Assembly: GCF_001570765.1 (NCBI RefSeq)
Contig: NZ_BCSH01000049.1
Location: 1-64,000 of the forward strand
Source of the DNA: Nocardiopsis listeri NBRC 13360
Lineage (GTDB): Bacteria > Actinomycetota > Actinomycetes > Streptosporangiales > Streptosporangiaceae
Direction: 5' to 3'
DNA length: 64,000 nucleotides
The notes under the pieces were generated by a model. That model did not search any database, was not told the origin of the DNA, and was given only the letters and a program-made list of their open reading frames with translations. Shown here in pieces: positions 27,401-38,700 of this stretch (within the stretch, counting starts at the first letter, position 1; the number at the start of each line of letters is the position of its first letter). Position numbers and translations under genes: made by a program.

Positions 27401-27760
27401 GTCGCGCACCACCACCGCGGCCCAGGCCGAGCCGTCCACCTCGCAGTCGGCCAGTTCCAGCTGCCCTGCTGGGATGTCGACAGTGGGCCTATCTCCGTCA
27501 CGCCCGCGCACGACCAGACCGGTGATTTTGACGGCCTCCGCGATGGAGGCGACCACGCAGCCGGAGTCGGCGATGACCTCGACGCTGCCCCGCCCGTTCT
27601 GGGCGGCGAGAGTGACCACCTTGGTGATCATCAGGCTCTCCTCATATCGTCCAGGCGCGATGGAGATGAGCGCGCCGCTCCGGGCCGCGGCCAGGGCTGC
27701 ACGGATGGTCGGGTGCGCGTCCCTGCCATCCTGTGCGACCTTGAGGAGCTGTCGGGACAT
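24434..27760 (-). CDS. eccA: EccA-type double AAA+ ATPase with N-terminal beta-helix
   Basis: An 1108-residue fusion. Residues 1 to about 530 are a right-handed parallel beta-helix built from about 20-residue turns (rungs such as ADCEVDGSAWAAVVV, LEDSTIENVESTGVV and LDACSVHDNQRAGL). Residues about 560-830 and 850-1108 are two CbxX/CfqX-type AAA+ modules: Walker A FGGPPGTGKTT (about 607) and FAGSPGTGKTT (about 887), Walker B VLFIDEAYTL and VLFIDEAYAL. The double AAA resembles EccA chaperone ATPases of type VII systems, which normally have a TPR-like N-terminus; the beta-helix replaces it. Last gene downstream of the giant. Start ATG with GAAAGGA upstream. Confidence 0.85.
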   Translation of the reverse strand: MSRQLLKVAQDGRDAHPTIRAALAAARSGALISIAPGRYEESLMITKVVTLAAQNGRGSVEVIADSGCVVASIAEAVKITGLVVRGRDGDRPTVDIPAGQLELADCEVDGSAWAAVVVRDDGALAMRDCRVTNTGGAGVVITTGQPTVLEDSTIENVESTGVVIGGKGRPTVRTCTIRDARGNGVFANDRAAGSIADCEITGVTKPAIVLDDDATTTISRVRVHDVAQDALLVSSSGRPRVEDCAFEDVGGRGIAVHSGADPQISGVTITRPTTVGVHAWGKARGMLTGCAVHDAGEDAVRVEDRSSTAFVEMTVQGGGGVLVSGGSTAEFDRGRVAETTGSAFTIEAAAPFLRGVSISEARGHGVHFATESQGRVEDVGIERVGRSGIQAGTGSRPLLSNVRVRAARDNGVTVATDAVADLRDCDVAECGGDGISVQPGGEVTALRSRMQGGGRNGAMVAAGARADLRHCEVFGNVGDGVLVHSAEDVTLDACSVHDNQRAGLRQTVRSERVRAEGLVSVANGSPDAYGESAGALAPPPLPAEAAEPPGSGDDGLLEVDGPLAELEELVGLENVKHEVTTLVNRNQLAQRRAEMGLPSLNMGRHLVFGGPPGTGKTTVARLYGRILADLDVLRYGHVVEVARADLVSQYVGGTAIKTTEVFDKARGGVLFIDEAYTLATQQDGGGSGADFGREAIDTLVKLMEDHRDDVVVIAAGYTDEMARFLAANPGMASRFSRTIEFPNYTTDNLVSIVQRMCAVSHYELSPDTEVALRGYFDRMPKGATFGNGRTARQTFEEMVDRQAFRLGATVPGDPGELSRLLPEDLGVRPAGPDGDADGEDRLTRLRAELTEMVGLAQVKSTVTDLVNLIATGHQRRRMGLPVPVMSHHLVFAGSPGTGKTTVARLYGELLNALGVLPTPQIVEAARADLVGRYIGHTAQLTTEVFERARGGVLFIDEAYALTPQGGTGGDFGQEAVDTLVKLMEDHRDEVVVIVAGYTAEMNRFLASNPGLASRFSHQVEFADYSDDELVTIILRMADSNGYACAPETVERLHEHFAAVPRTASFGNARYARQALERMMTRQAGRLVHLPDPTREDLTTLVPEDVPAP

Positions 27761-27859
27761 CGCCGGGTCCTTTCATCGGGCCGCTACCCACGCGAGGAGC
27801 GGCACCGTTGTCGTTCGGGGGTGGGTCCGGCCGACAGGCCGGACCCACCCGGTAGGGGA

Positions 27860-29695
27860 TCAGTTGCAGCGGGTACGGACCGCCGACGCCACCACATGGG
27901 CGTTGGTGTCCTGGCCGTCGATCTGGTCGGCTCCACTGTTCTGGAGCTTCACGCTGATGGTGTCACCCGGCGGGGTGTAGGCGCCAACGTGCACCCAGCC
28001 GCCCTTGTCGGCGACCTGGTCGACCGTGAAGGACGCGAACGGCTCACTGGTCGACGGGTCCGCGGACGGGTGCAACTGGTACTGGGCGGGGGCGCCCCCG
28101 ACCCAGCGTGGGCTCTCCGCGTCGGGGATGTGAACGTAGATCTCACATTGGGCGTCCGTGAAACCGATGTTGAACGTCCAGAACGCGTACCTGCCGTTCG
28201 GCGCGTCCGGGTCCCCGGAGACCGGAATGGCGTGCCACCGGCCGTCGCAGTTCTCCGTGTCGAAACCACCCTCGAACCCGAAGGCCCAACTGTGGGTGCC
28301 GTCCCCTTCCCAGAACTCCCCTGCGGTGCCGTAGGCGATGCGCTCGTTCGGGGCACAGCCCACCCCGGCCACCTCGGCGTAGCGGAACTCCGGCGGGGGC
28401 TCCTCGTTGGCCGAAGGCTGCTGGTCCACCTTTTCCCTAGACCGCCCTTCCTCCGGGACCTCCTGGGAAAGGACCTCGGCCAGCGGGGTCCCGTCGTCCG
28501 TGTTCAGGGGCTCGCCCACGGACACGGGCCGCCGCTCGGCGAGGATCTGCGCCTCCGGAGGCGCCTCCTCCTCGGTCCCGGGCCCTTCGTCCTCAGGGGC
28601 GGGTTCGCCGTCTCTCTCGTCGTCGGCGGGTGCGTCGGCGCCATCGGTGTCGTCGGCCTCCTCGGCCTCCTCGGCGGGCGCGTCGGCGTCATCGGCCTGG
28701 CCGGAGCCGTCGGGGGCGATCAAGGCCAGGGGCCCGTTGGTGTTGTGATCCGGCAAGTCGCCGAGCGGGGAGTCTCCATCGATCTCGGAATCGCCGGAGT
28801 CATCGGACTTCCCATCGGAGCCGGATTCCCGGGTGTCTTCATTCTCCTCCTCACCGCCCGGGCCCGAGGACGGGTCGTCCCCCGACGCGTCGGAGTCTTC
28901 ACCGTCGGGCGGTTCGCCCGATCCACTATCGGGCGAACCGCCCACTTCCGATCCGGAGTCATCGGAACCCGGACCCTCCGTGTCTTCAACACCGCCTTGT
29001 TCGGGGTCTTCTTGTGACAGCACCTCGGGCACGTAGCCGCTGTCAAGGGCGGGCTCCTCCACTCCGGCCATCGACCCCGGCACAGAGGGGCGCTGTGCGG
29101 CCATCGCGTTGCTCTCAGCGCTCGCGCTGTTGTCCGTCCGTACGAAGTAGCCGAGCACGCCCTCCTGGTCGACCAGATCGAACTCGGTGCCGGGCAGGCG
29201 TTGGGAGGTCTCGTTGACCGCGAAGGGGGTGACCATGAGCACCACCCCCGCGATCGCGGCGAACGCGAGGACCGGGCGTCCCGGACGCCCAAGCCTGCTC
29301 CCAGGGTCGGTCTCGGCCGCGGTCGCGCCCACAGCGGCGGCGTTCGCGTCCGGGATGGCCTCGGCCGCGGTCCCCTGCGGATCCAGGGGGTCGGACTGCG
29401 CGGCAATCTCGGGGCCCGGTACCGCCGAGCCCGTCTCGGCGTCCGACCGGCCCAGCGTCCCATTCGTGAGAACTGAGGAAACGCCGTCTCCTTCTCCCCC
29501 GGGGAGCAGGCCGTCGGCGGCACCGGGGTGCGCGTCGTCGGTGGGAGACGCGGCACCGGATGTGGCCGCGGGGCCGGACTCGCCGGCCGTCCGCGCGGCG
29601 TCAGCGCCGGCCGCCGTGTCCTGCGTAGTGGAGGGATCGGAGTCCTCGCACGCGCGTGCCGACGACACATCCCCTCCCGCGGCTTTCTCGGTCAT
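27860..29695 (-). CDS. membrane-anchored acidic protein with golvesin-like C-terminal domain
   Basis: A 611-residue protein without a signal peptide. A Ser/Ala/Gly/Asp-rich head (1-143) precedes one hydrophobic helix (VLAFAAIAGVVLMVTPFAV, about 144-162). Then comes a long disordered stretch of Asp/Glu/Ser/Gly/Pro up to about residue 440. The C-terminal 170 residues have four cysteines and end in a pattern of the golvesin C-terminal/xanthan lyase-type carbohydrate-binding domain: CEIYVHIPDA, ASFTVDQVADKGGWVHVGAY, ISVKLQNSG and AHVVASAVR. It could display a wall- or glycan-binding domain outside the cell. It sits between the giant and eccA, so it may be a secretion accessory or partner of the giant. 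Confidence 0.65.
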   Translation of the reverse strand: MTEKAAGGDVSSARACEDSDPSTTQDTAAGADAARTAGESGPAATSGAASPTDDAHPGAADGLLPGGEGDGVSSVLTNGTLGRSDAETGSAVPGPEIAAQSDPLDPQGTAAEAIPDANAAAVGATAAETDPGSRLGRPGRPVLAFAAIAGVVLMVTPFAVNETSQRLPGTEFDLVDQEGVLGYFVRTDNSASAESNAMAAQRPSVPGSMAGVEEPALDSGYVPEVLSQEDPEQGGVEDTEGPGSDDSGSEVGGSPDSGSGEPPDGEDSDASGDDPSSGPGGEEENEDTRESGSDGKSDDSGDSEIDGDSPLGDLPDHNTNGPLALIAPDGSGQADDADAPAEEAEEADDTDGADAPADDERDGEPAPEDEGPGTEEEAPPEAQILAERRPVSVGEPLNTDDGTPLAEVLSQEVPEEGRSREKVDQQPSANEEPPPEFRYAEVAGVGCAPNERIAYGTAGEFWEGDGTHSWAFGFEGGFDTENCDGRWHAIPVSGDPDAPNGRYAFWTFNIGFTDAQCEIYVHIPDAESPRWVGGAPAQYQLHPSADPSTSEPFASFTVDQVADKGGWVHVGAYTPPGDTISVKLQNSGADQIDGQDTNAHVVASAVRTRCN

Positions 29696-29798
29696 GTGCC
29701 ACTGGTCCTTTCGGTCTTCTTCGGAAATGGTGAAAAGTCGGGTCGGGCAGGTGGGCGATGGAACGCGGCGGCGCCTGGGGCCGGTCGGGGGGCGTGGA

Positions 29799-32700
29799 TC
29801 ACTTGTCGCGGTCCTCCCCTTCAGGGGCTCGGCCGCCCTCGGGACGCTGGGACGTACCGGTACCGGGGGCGGCCACCACGGGCGGCGGGCCGTTCAGCGC
29901 CTCGTCGAAGGCGTCCCGCAGGGTAGGCGCCGGGGGCGAAGCCAGGTCCAGCGTCACGTCACTCGCCTTCGGAGGCCCGCTCCCCTCGGTCGCCGGCGAA
30001 GACCGTCGCTCCGGTACGTGCGGAGGCGGTGATGGGGGTGCCGAAGGTACCGGCGTCGGGGGGGCCTGCCGATCGGGTCGTGCCGTGGACTCGGCCGTCG
30101 ACGCGGGCTTGGCAGGCCCGGCGTCCTCGTCGGTGTAGACCCGCTCGGTCTCGGCGCGCGGACGGTTCATCGTCGCGCGCTGGGCATCGACGGCCGCCCG
30201 CTCGGCCCGGGTTCGTCCCTCCTCCTGGTCCGGGTTGGCCTCGCGTAGCGTCCGCTCCGGCCCAGTCGGTCTCAGGGATTCCCGAGCCGCCGCGCGAGCG
30301 GCGTTCCAGACCTCGAAATTTCGCAGGAGATCCCCGTGCAGGCCGTTCACCGTTGTCCGTTGGGCGGTGTACGCCGCCCGCGCGTCGTTCAGACGCCCGG
30401 CGTCGCCGCTCCGATGCGCTTCTTGGACTCCCCGCACCAGTTCCGGCAGCTTCTGACGGGCGTCGAAGTAGCTCTTCTCGGCCTCGCCGAACGCCTTCTG
30501 GGCCGTGTACAAGCCGTCCCAGAGAGCCTTGTTCGCCTCGACCCCTTCGAGGACCCCCAGTTCGCGCGCCTGGTCGTGGTCGACCCAGGCAAGGGCCTCC
30601 GACTCGACCTCGGCCATGCCGACCTGATCGCGGGAGAACCCCATGTGGCGAGTCGTGGCCACCGGAGACTCCGCCGCCACCAGCCACGTCGTCGGAACCG
30701 CCACCAGATAGGCCCGTTTGCTCCCCACGGGCGGTCGGCCGGGGTGGTCGGTCCGGGTGTTCCTCGAGGCACCCGCGGCGGACGAGACGGACGTGGATTG
30801 GGTGTCGTTCACGAAGCCCATGGACCGGTGCTCGTCGGGGGCGGATCCGATCGCGCCTCCGGTCGCCCCACCGGTGGTGGTGGAGGGACGGTCCACCGTC
30901 GTCTCATCCTTGTGGTCGCCCTTACGGGAACCTCCGTGCGCGGAGTCGACCGAGACATCGATCAACCGTGCCCCCTCCGCACGTGGCACCGCGTGCAAGC
31001 GCCAACTCAGGTCGGCGAAGGTGGCCAGCCTGTCCCGGAACAGGTTGGGCAGACCCTTACCGCCGTCGGCGGCGGGAGCGAAGTTCGCCACCAGCGCCAG
31101 TCCGGTGAGAGCCACATGGATGTTCTCCGCCCGGGGCCCCATCTTGTCGACAAGGTAGTCCCGCGCGGTACGGACGAGGGCGGGTGCGGACACGTCCTGC
31201 GGCGGCTGCCAACCCGACGCCCGCGCCGTGGCGATGTACCCGGCGGCGGTGATCGCCGCCCCGTCGCCGGCCACCGACAGTGCCTCCAGCCACGGCATCG
31301 GCGCCCGAGCGCCCGAGCGCCGGTCAGCGGCCCATTCCCCGGCCGCCGGTTCGAGCCTCTGGTTGGGCGAGGGCAGCAGCTGCGGGGCACCCGCCCGGAG
31401 CGCCTCAGCCGCCGACTCGCCGGTTCCGGTGAGGTAGGGGGCGGGATAGAGCTCACTCATCCGCCCCGCGGACGCCTCGGCGACGATGACATGGCCCTCG
31501 GTCTCCAGGTACAGGCGCAGCGAGGCATCGGTACCGATGACGGCGTAGGGACCGAAGACGAGGGTGTCCACCGTCTCGGTCGTCGAGTCCCCCGTGTTCC
31601 GTGTGGTCGAGGTCCCGCTCTGACGCGAGGCGTTGCCCATCCCGGGGAGGAGGGTCACTGATCGCTTGTCGGGGGTCTGTGACGACCGAGGCTGCTCGTC
31701 GCTGGACGACACCGTGCCGACCAGCCCGAATCCGCCTCCGACGGTGCCGTCCTTCTGCCTGCCCCGTGATTCGTTGATCTCAGTGGTGCGACTGCGCGAA
31801 TCGACGAAGTCGGCCTTGGCCCCCACCCGGTCGACCTCGCCGCGCCCCCGAATGATGTCAAAGGTGATCTTGCCTTGAGACGAGGCGTGGGCCAGGCTCG
31901 TGGAGCGAACCTTCACGTCGATCGGTACGGCCCGTGCGGTGGCGTCGTCCAGTCCTCGGGCGATGTGCGCGCCGACTCGCTGGAACAGCTCCTCGCGGCT
32001 GGTCCCCGTCAGTTCCAGTCCCTCAGCGGACAGCCGCCGGAACAGATCGTCGACGACGGGTCCCGCATCGGGGCCCTGGCGGTGGTGGCCCAGCCCGACG
32101 AACCCGGGTCGCGGTTCCCAGTTCGGTCGGGGTGCGTGGTGGCCCAGTAGCGCGGTCGCGATGGGTGTGCCGTCGGTGTCGGTCCCCACGGCGTCGTCGA
32201 CCAGGTCGGCCGCATAGGCCTCGGCTTCGGCGATGTAGCCGAACTCGGCCCCGGGGACCTCGGTGTGCACGCCGTGGTGTGAGGCCGTGGAGGCGCGTCG
32301 CGGTACGGTCACTCCGAGTTTCCAGTCCTTCTTGACCTCGGCCGCCTGGTCGAAGGACAGATCGGCGGTGTAGGGGAAGGCACCGCCTTGCGGGGTCACC
32401 TTGGTCGCCCGGGAGACGGTGACCGACATGGCCGTGTTCTCCGTGGCCGAGCGCGAATAGGGGGTCCACCTCCCTCCCGGCATGAGGGTGGGGTGACCGC
32501 TCCTCGCGGTGTCCGTACCGGAAGCCGGCCCGCCCCCCGGGGGAGCCTCGTCGTTGGGGTTGTGCCGGAACCGGGCGGAGAACCCCAGTGAGCGGGAGTG
32601 GCCGCCGCGGGTACCGGCCGCACCGATGTTCACCTCCCCGCTGGAGGAGATCTCCACCGTGGTCGTGGGCATCACCTCGTACAACCGAAAGTCGCCGCGT

Positions 32701-35700
32701 GCGGCACGGAGGACCAGGGTCGGCAGCCCCCGCCACCGCCACGCGGTGTCCACCTGCAACCGACCGCTGCGCAGCCCGAACCGCGACAGCATCTGGGGGA
32801 CGTTACCGCCGAGCATGGGCGGCAACAGCAGCTGGCGCAGGTAGTCATGGGCGCCCCGCGAACGCCGCAGGAATTCCTGGAATCCCGGAATGGTGTCGGT
32901 CAGTAGCCGGTTGCCCAGCCGGTACAGATCGGGTGCGGTCACGGTACTGGTCGCGGTGGGCACACCGTCCATCGGATGCGGCGCCGGAGGCCGCGCGGTG
33001 CCCAACACGATCGCACGGGCCTCGGTGTCCGACAGACGGCGCCGGCCCGCCGTCCGGTCGGTGGTCCCGTCTTCCGTGGTGGACTGATGAATGGCCGTGG
33101 TGCGGTCGGCGACGTGCTCCACGTCCCGTCCCGCCGGGGATTCCACCTCCAACCGCGCACGTGGGCCTTGGATGGTGATGGCGTGCCCGTCGTACACGAC
33201 TCCGTCCCGGGCTCGGGCTGCGGCGCCGCCGTCGTCATCGTCGATCACGGCCAGGTCGTCGGCCTTGCGGAACTTACCGATCTTGGCCATGAGGTCGACG
33301 CCGTAGCGCCACACATCGGTGTCGCCGGTGGTCTTGACCGTGCTCTCGGTCGCCCCCTTGACCCCGTGTTCCTGGGTACGTCCGCGCGGCTGCGAGGCCT
33401 CGGCCGTCGCGTCGAACATCCCGACGTTCTTTCGCGCGCCGGTCGCGTCGACCGCCGGATCCCGGCCCCGGAGCCCGATGCTGAGCTGCTCGGTCCAGGT
33501 GTGGGTGCGCTCGCGCCCGTCGGTCTGCCCGGCCGATCCCGCCACCGTGGACTCGGTCCCCATCGTCGAGGTGCCCCCGAACACGCGCCCGGTGGCGTCG
33601 GCGTACAGTCGCACCGGCACGAACGGGGGCCGGAACAGGCCGCCTCGGTTGGCCAGGGTGGGGTCGATGCTCGTGGTCTCGATCAGGAGCAGGTCGATCC
33701 CGGCCCCCGTCCACTCCTCCAGCCGCCCTTCCAGGTTGTGCGGGGTCATCGCGTCCAACACCATGATCGTGTTGGCGATGGCCTGATGGTAGTTCCGGCG
33801 CAGAACGGGGAGCTCACGCGGCGTGCGGTGGCCGTCCGGCCCCGCGCCCGGACGGCGCGCGTAGGACGTCTTGGACCCGGTGATCAGATCGGGCACCACC
33901 ATCCCCGGGTGCTCATCGGCGATCCCGTTCAGCACCGCACTCGCATAGTCCTCATAGACGGTGGTGGGCCGGGGCGCGTAGTTGGTGGCACCGTTCGCCG
34001 GCGTCGCGGTCCGGTAACGGCTACCGTCCTCGTGGACCACCTCCCTGAGGGTCGTGCCGCCCCAGTGGGCAGGACGGTCCACGGCCAGGTGGTCGAAGCG
34101 GGGGACGCGCAGCGCCCCCGCTTCGTCCGTCGGCTCGTCCAGGCCGGCCATGCGTCGGGCATCGGCGACCGCGATCTGCTCGATCGACCGGCCCCACGAA
34201 CTCATCAGTGTGGCGTCGCCGGAGAGCATGGCGTAGAAGACCCGCTCGACCTCGTAGGTCTCGACCTCTTTGGAATGCGCCTTGGCCGTCTGGGCACCCT
34301 CCGTCGAGAGGGCCCTGGTCGACACGGCGTCGATTTTGTAGGAGGCATCGAAGTGGGGCAGGTTGAGACGGAGGGTGCCTTGGAGCAGGGTCACGACCGC
34401 ACCGAACCCGGCGCCGATCGTCAGGTTGGTCGACCGCTTCGCCGTCAGGCCCGCTTTCTTGTCGCCCTTTCGACTGCGGCTGAAGGACGCCTTCCCCGGC
34501 GCGTCCTCGACCCTCGTCAGCTCCCGAGGGACCGACCACATGAAGAGGACTCGCGGCACACCGTGGACGTCGGCGACCAAGGCCATCGGCGTCGGTCCGC
34601 GGTCCAGCGACGCAAGGTTCTCCTCAAGGGCATCGGGGGTCGTGGCACGGTCCAGGTCGGCGCTACTGGGGTTGTTTCGGTCGACGCCGAGTTGCTGGCG
34701 GATCTGCCCTTTCAGGCCATCGATGGGCTCGACGGCGAGCGGGTGCCCGCTGCCCACCCGGGTCCCCTGCCCGTTCTGTGTACCCGGGATGCGGGGCCCG
34801 TTGTCGAAGGGGTCGGGCAAGACGATGCGCTCCGGGGCATCGGTGGCGGCGTCGACGGCCGCGTCACGGTCCTTGAGCCCGCCGGGAATGGACATGCTCA
34901 GCCCATCGGGTTCGACCACGCTCAAGACCACCGGACGCTCGGACAGTTCCACGTCGGCGCTGCCCGGGTGGTCCCGGAACCGGTCCGCCATCCCCTGGAG
35001 GCCACCGCGTGGGTCGGCGGGCGGGTCGACGGGCGGGTCGACGGTCAGTTCCACCCGGAGATCGCTCAGGAACTCCTCGAGGTCGCCCTTCAGTGACACC
35101 TCGCTCCTGCCGGCGGCTCCGTCACTGACCGAGTAATTGGTGGAGCGCTGGTTGTGAGCCCCCTTGATCGAGAAGCTGAACGCGGGACCGACCGCCGAAT
35201 CAGATGGGGCCAGCCCGTAGGCGGTGATTTTGAACGACCCGCCGACTGCGGCCGTGGAGGTCGCCGCGCCCTTCCTCGACACCTTGGTCTTGTGCTCCGC
35301 CGTGCTCTTGGTCTTCACCCTGGGAGCGCTGTCCGGCCCCTCCTCCGTCGCGAGGCCGGATTCGGGTGCGAGACGCCAGGAATCGCCCTCCGGTGACAGT
35401 TTCAGGATGACCCTCCGTTCGCCACCACGGCCCGGGATGGTGAAGGTGTGGCCTCCCGGGGCGAAGTAGGGCCGGGAGTCGCGCGCGAAGTCGGCGCGCA
35501 CCCGCCGCTCGATGGCGTTGATCTCGCCGTGGGAGAGCCGCCCGCTGAGGTCGGCGCGCGCCCTGCTGAGGTCGGCCCGAATCCGGGCGACGATCCGGTC
35601 CGCGGCGGGACCGATGAGCGGGGAGTCGATCTGTCCGCTCCTCAGCAGGTAGTTCAGCCTTCGGCCGGGGGTCGGAAGCGGGGTCGAGGACGGGGCTGCG

Positions 35701-38700
35701 GCCGGGTCCGGACTCGGCGGCGTGGTGGCCTCCCGGTCTTCGGGGTTCCGTGCCCGCCCGGAAACGTCGTCCCGCCGCTTCGGCGGCCGGACCGGGTCGG
35801 GACCGTCCTGGCCGGTGCGCCGTGGGCGTGGACGCGGCGGGACCACCGGGGGTTCCGTGCCGCGCGTCGAATCGGCTCCGGTCGGTTGGGCCGACTGGGC
35901 CGGTTGGGAAGGCGCGGGCGGTGCGTCGGTGACGTCGGAACGGTCCTTGGGCGCGGCGTCAACGGTCACCGGAGGGTGCTGTGGTGCGCCCGGCTCCTGC
36001 CCATGGGACGCCTCGGTCACCTCCGGGACACCCGGGACCGGTTCCGGAGCCGTCTGAGGAACCGGTTCACTGCCGGGGGCCCGTTCCTCAGCGCCGCTCG
36101 TGTCTCGGGCATTCCCAGGTGTGCGGGCGGTGTGAGTGTCCGGCTCCGCCCCTCCCGCACGGGCGACCTCGGGCCCGATATCGGTGGGACGCTCGCGGGT
36201 CGGTTCGTCCAGCTCGCGGTCCGCGGCCCGCTTCGCGGCCTCGGCGCGCAGCCGCGCCCGGCGGGCCAGCTCGCCCATGTGTTCGGCCAGACGGTCGGTC
36301 CGTATCGCCTGGTCCTCGCGGACCGCGGCATCGGTGGTCATGTCCTCGACACGCGACGAGGTGGTGGGCGCGGCGTCCCGTGCGGCCGCCGCTGTCCGGA
36401 TCGCGCTCTCGTCGGCGAGGTCGCGCTCCGTATCGGCCCGCAGCCGTGCCTGCTCCGCTTCTGCCTCCAGCGTCTCGGCCTCGAGTCGCTCGGCGGCGGC
36501 GGGGTCGGGCCGCTTGCCCCGACGAGCACGCGCGAGTTCGCGTTCGTGCTCGGCGTCGGTCCTCTCCCGGACCGGGTCGGGATCGCCGACGACCGTCGGA
36601 ACGTCCTCGTCGCGGGAGCTTTCGGCCGGCTCCGTGACGTTCCGCGTCCCGAGGGTGTCCGTACCGTTCTCGGAAGGGGCCACCTGGTGATGGGCGTCCC
36701 CATGCACCGAGCCGTCACGACCCGTGCGGGACTTCGGGTTGAGCACGCCGCCCCACGAGTCCGCCAAGGACGGCTGTGGCTCAGTGGCGGGCGGCGTCCG
36801 CCCCGACGTAACCGGGGGCGTCGGCGCGGTCGCGTTTCCGTCCTGCGGCGCGACCCGGGTCGCCTCACGTACGGACGGATCGGGCGTGGTCTCGGCCGGC
36901 TCGGTGGCGGTGGCGGTGTCGGTGTCGGTGTCGAAGTTGTCGGGACTCAGGGGTACGAACCGGCGCGGGTCCGAGTTGCCCACCACGGGCTCGGGGTCGA
37001 GATATGCGCGGTCCAACCCGGCCATCGCGTCCGTCGGCTCCGGCACGGGCTCGGGAAGGTCGGCGGGATCGGTGGAAGCGGTCACCGGGTTCCCCCGTTC
37101 CTCGTGCCCGCCCTCCGTCTCCTGGGCGGGCACGAACTCCGCTGGACGATTGTGGGGGTCGGCCGTGAAGGGGGCGGGTGCTCCCGCGCCTCCCGGAGGC
37201 ATCTGCTGTCGGGGCGGCACCGTCGAAGCGGGCACGGTGTTCCTGGGGCCGGGCCTGTTCATGGGCACATACCACCGGGCCAGCTGCTGCGCAGCGGGGA
37301 CCAGGAGGCTCTCGGTGGCCCATTCTTTCAGCTGGGAGTCCACCTGATCCTTGGTCAGCAGGACGTCCGGATGCCCTGGGACGGCCACCTTGATACCCCG
37401 CAGCGGCCGGCCATTGTAGTAATGGTCGTATCTCTCACCGAGGACGTCCAGAGCGACCTGTTCCAGCACGGGCCGTGGCAGAGGTCCCAGACCGTCCAGC
37501 ACCGAATTCTGCCGCGGGCCGTCCACAGGTAGCAGAGTGGCCACGACCGCTGCGCGGCCGGCCTCGGGCAGGGCACCGATCCATTTGCGACCCCACACCC
37601 GCGCACCGTGATCGTGGAAGACGCGGAGCCCCTTCACCAGGGTGTTCCCGACTCTCCAGCGCTCCAGCGCAGCCTCGACATCACGCGCCGAAATAGCACG
37701 GTGCCCGTTCCCGGCGGGGATGTCGGTGAACGGTCCCTGTCCGAAGGCACGATCAAAACCCGCCGCGAAGATGCTGAGCGCGAGGTTGCCGTTACCGGGG
37801 TCGCTCGAACCGGAAAGGCCCTGAGCGAGTGAGCGCATCGCTCCCGGGGGAAGCGCCCTGATCAAGGCCGTGGAGGGCAGAAGGGCATCGAACAGACCGG
37901 CGGACGCCATCACCGTGTCCATCGCCCTCAGCAGCCGACCGTCGGCCCGCCAACCGTTGAACTCCGCTTCGAAAGCGGCACGGACCTGGGTTACGCGGGA
38001 ATCGGCGCCGGAGTCGGCAGAGTGTTTACGGGCCACGGTCGCACGCGCGTCGGCGGCACGCGCCGCCTCTTCGAACTCGACCGCGCGAGCATCGGCCTCC
38101 CGAGCCCTGGTGTCCTCCCCGGAGGCACGGGCCTGCGCGGCACGCACCCCCTCACGACGGGCCGCGACACGCGCGTCAGCGGCGATACTCATCTGTTCAC
38201 GAACGGCACCACGCGCCGCGGCGTCCGCAGGAGCCACGAACTGTTCGGCAACCCGGTCGGTGCCCCAACCGCGAGCGAACACGTCGATGACCAGGGCGAA
38301 CCGATCGAACACCTTGAACCGCCGCGGGTCGGACGTGCCCAGGCCGGGTTCGAGGAGATGGACAATGTGGAACTTGTCCTCGTCTTTCATGTGGGCCCAA
38401 CGTGGTGGCGCGTAGTCCGAGGTGCCGTGGTCCATGACCGAAGCGATGGTGTCGGCGTACCGGGTTCGCAGGGTAGGGTCCTGGACCTTCCGAACCCGCC
38501 CCTCGGAGAACCTGGTCCAGCTGTTCGTCATCAGACCACCGTCGACACGTACTGCGCCGGCACCCCGACGCCAGCGAAAGACCGAACGCGGGTCGAAATA
38601 CTCGTCCATCAACCCGAGCCAGTGCGCGGTCTCATGTACGGCTGCTTCCACCGGGTACCCGTCGTGCCAGCTCCTCATGTGCAAACCCGGGATGTCCTTG

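Noticed and set aside
25382..29017. 1211-codon plus-strand open frame
   Set aside because: It is antisense to the EccA-like and golvesin genes, whose minus frames show real domains. Long antisense frames are expected in GC-rich DNA. It has no motif or start signal.
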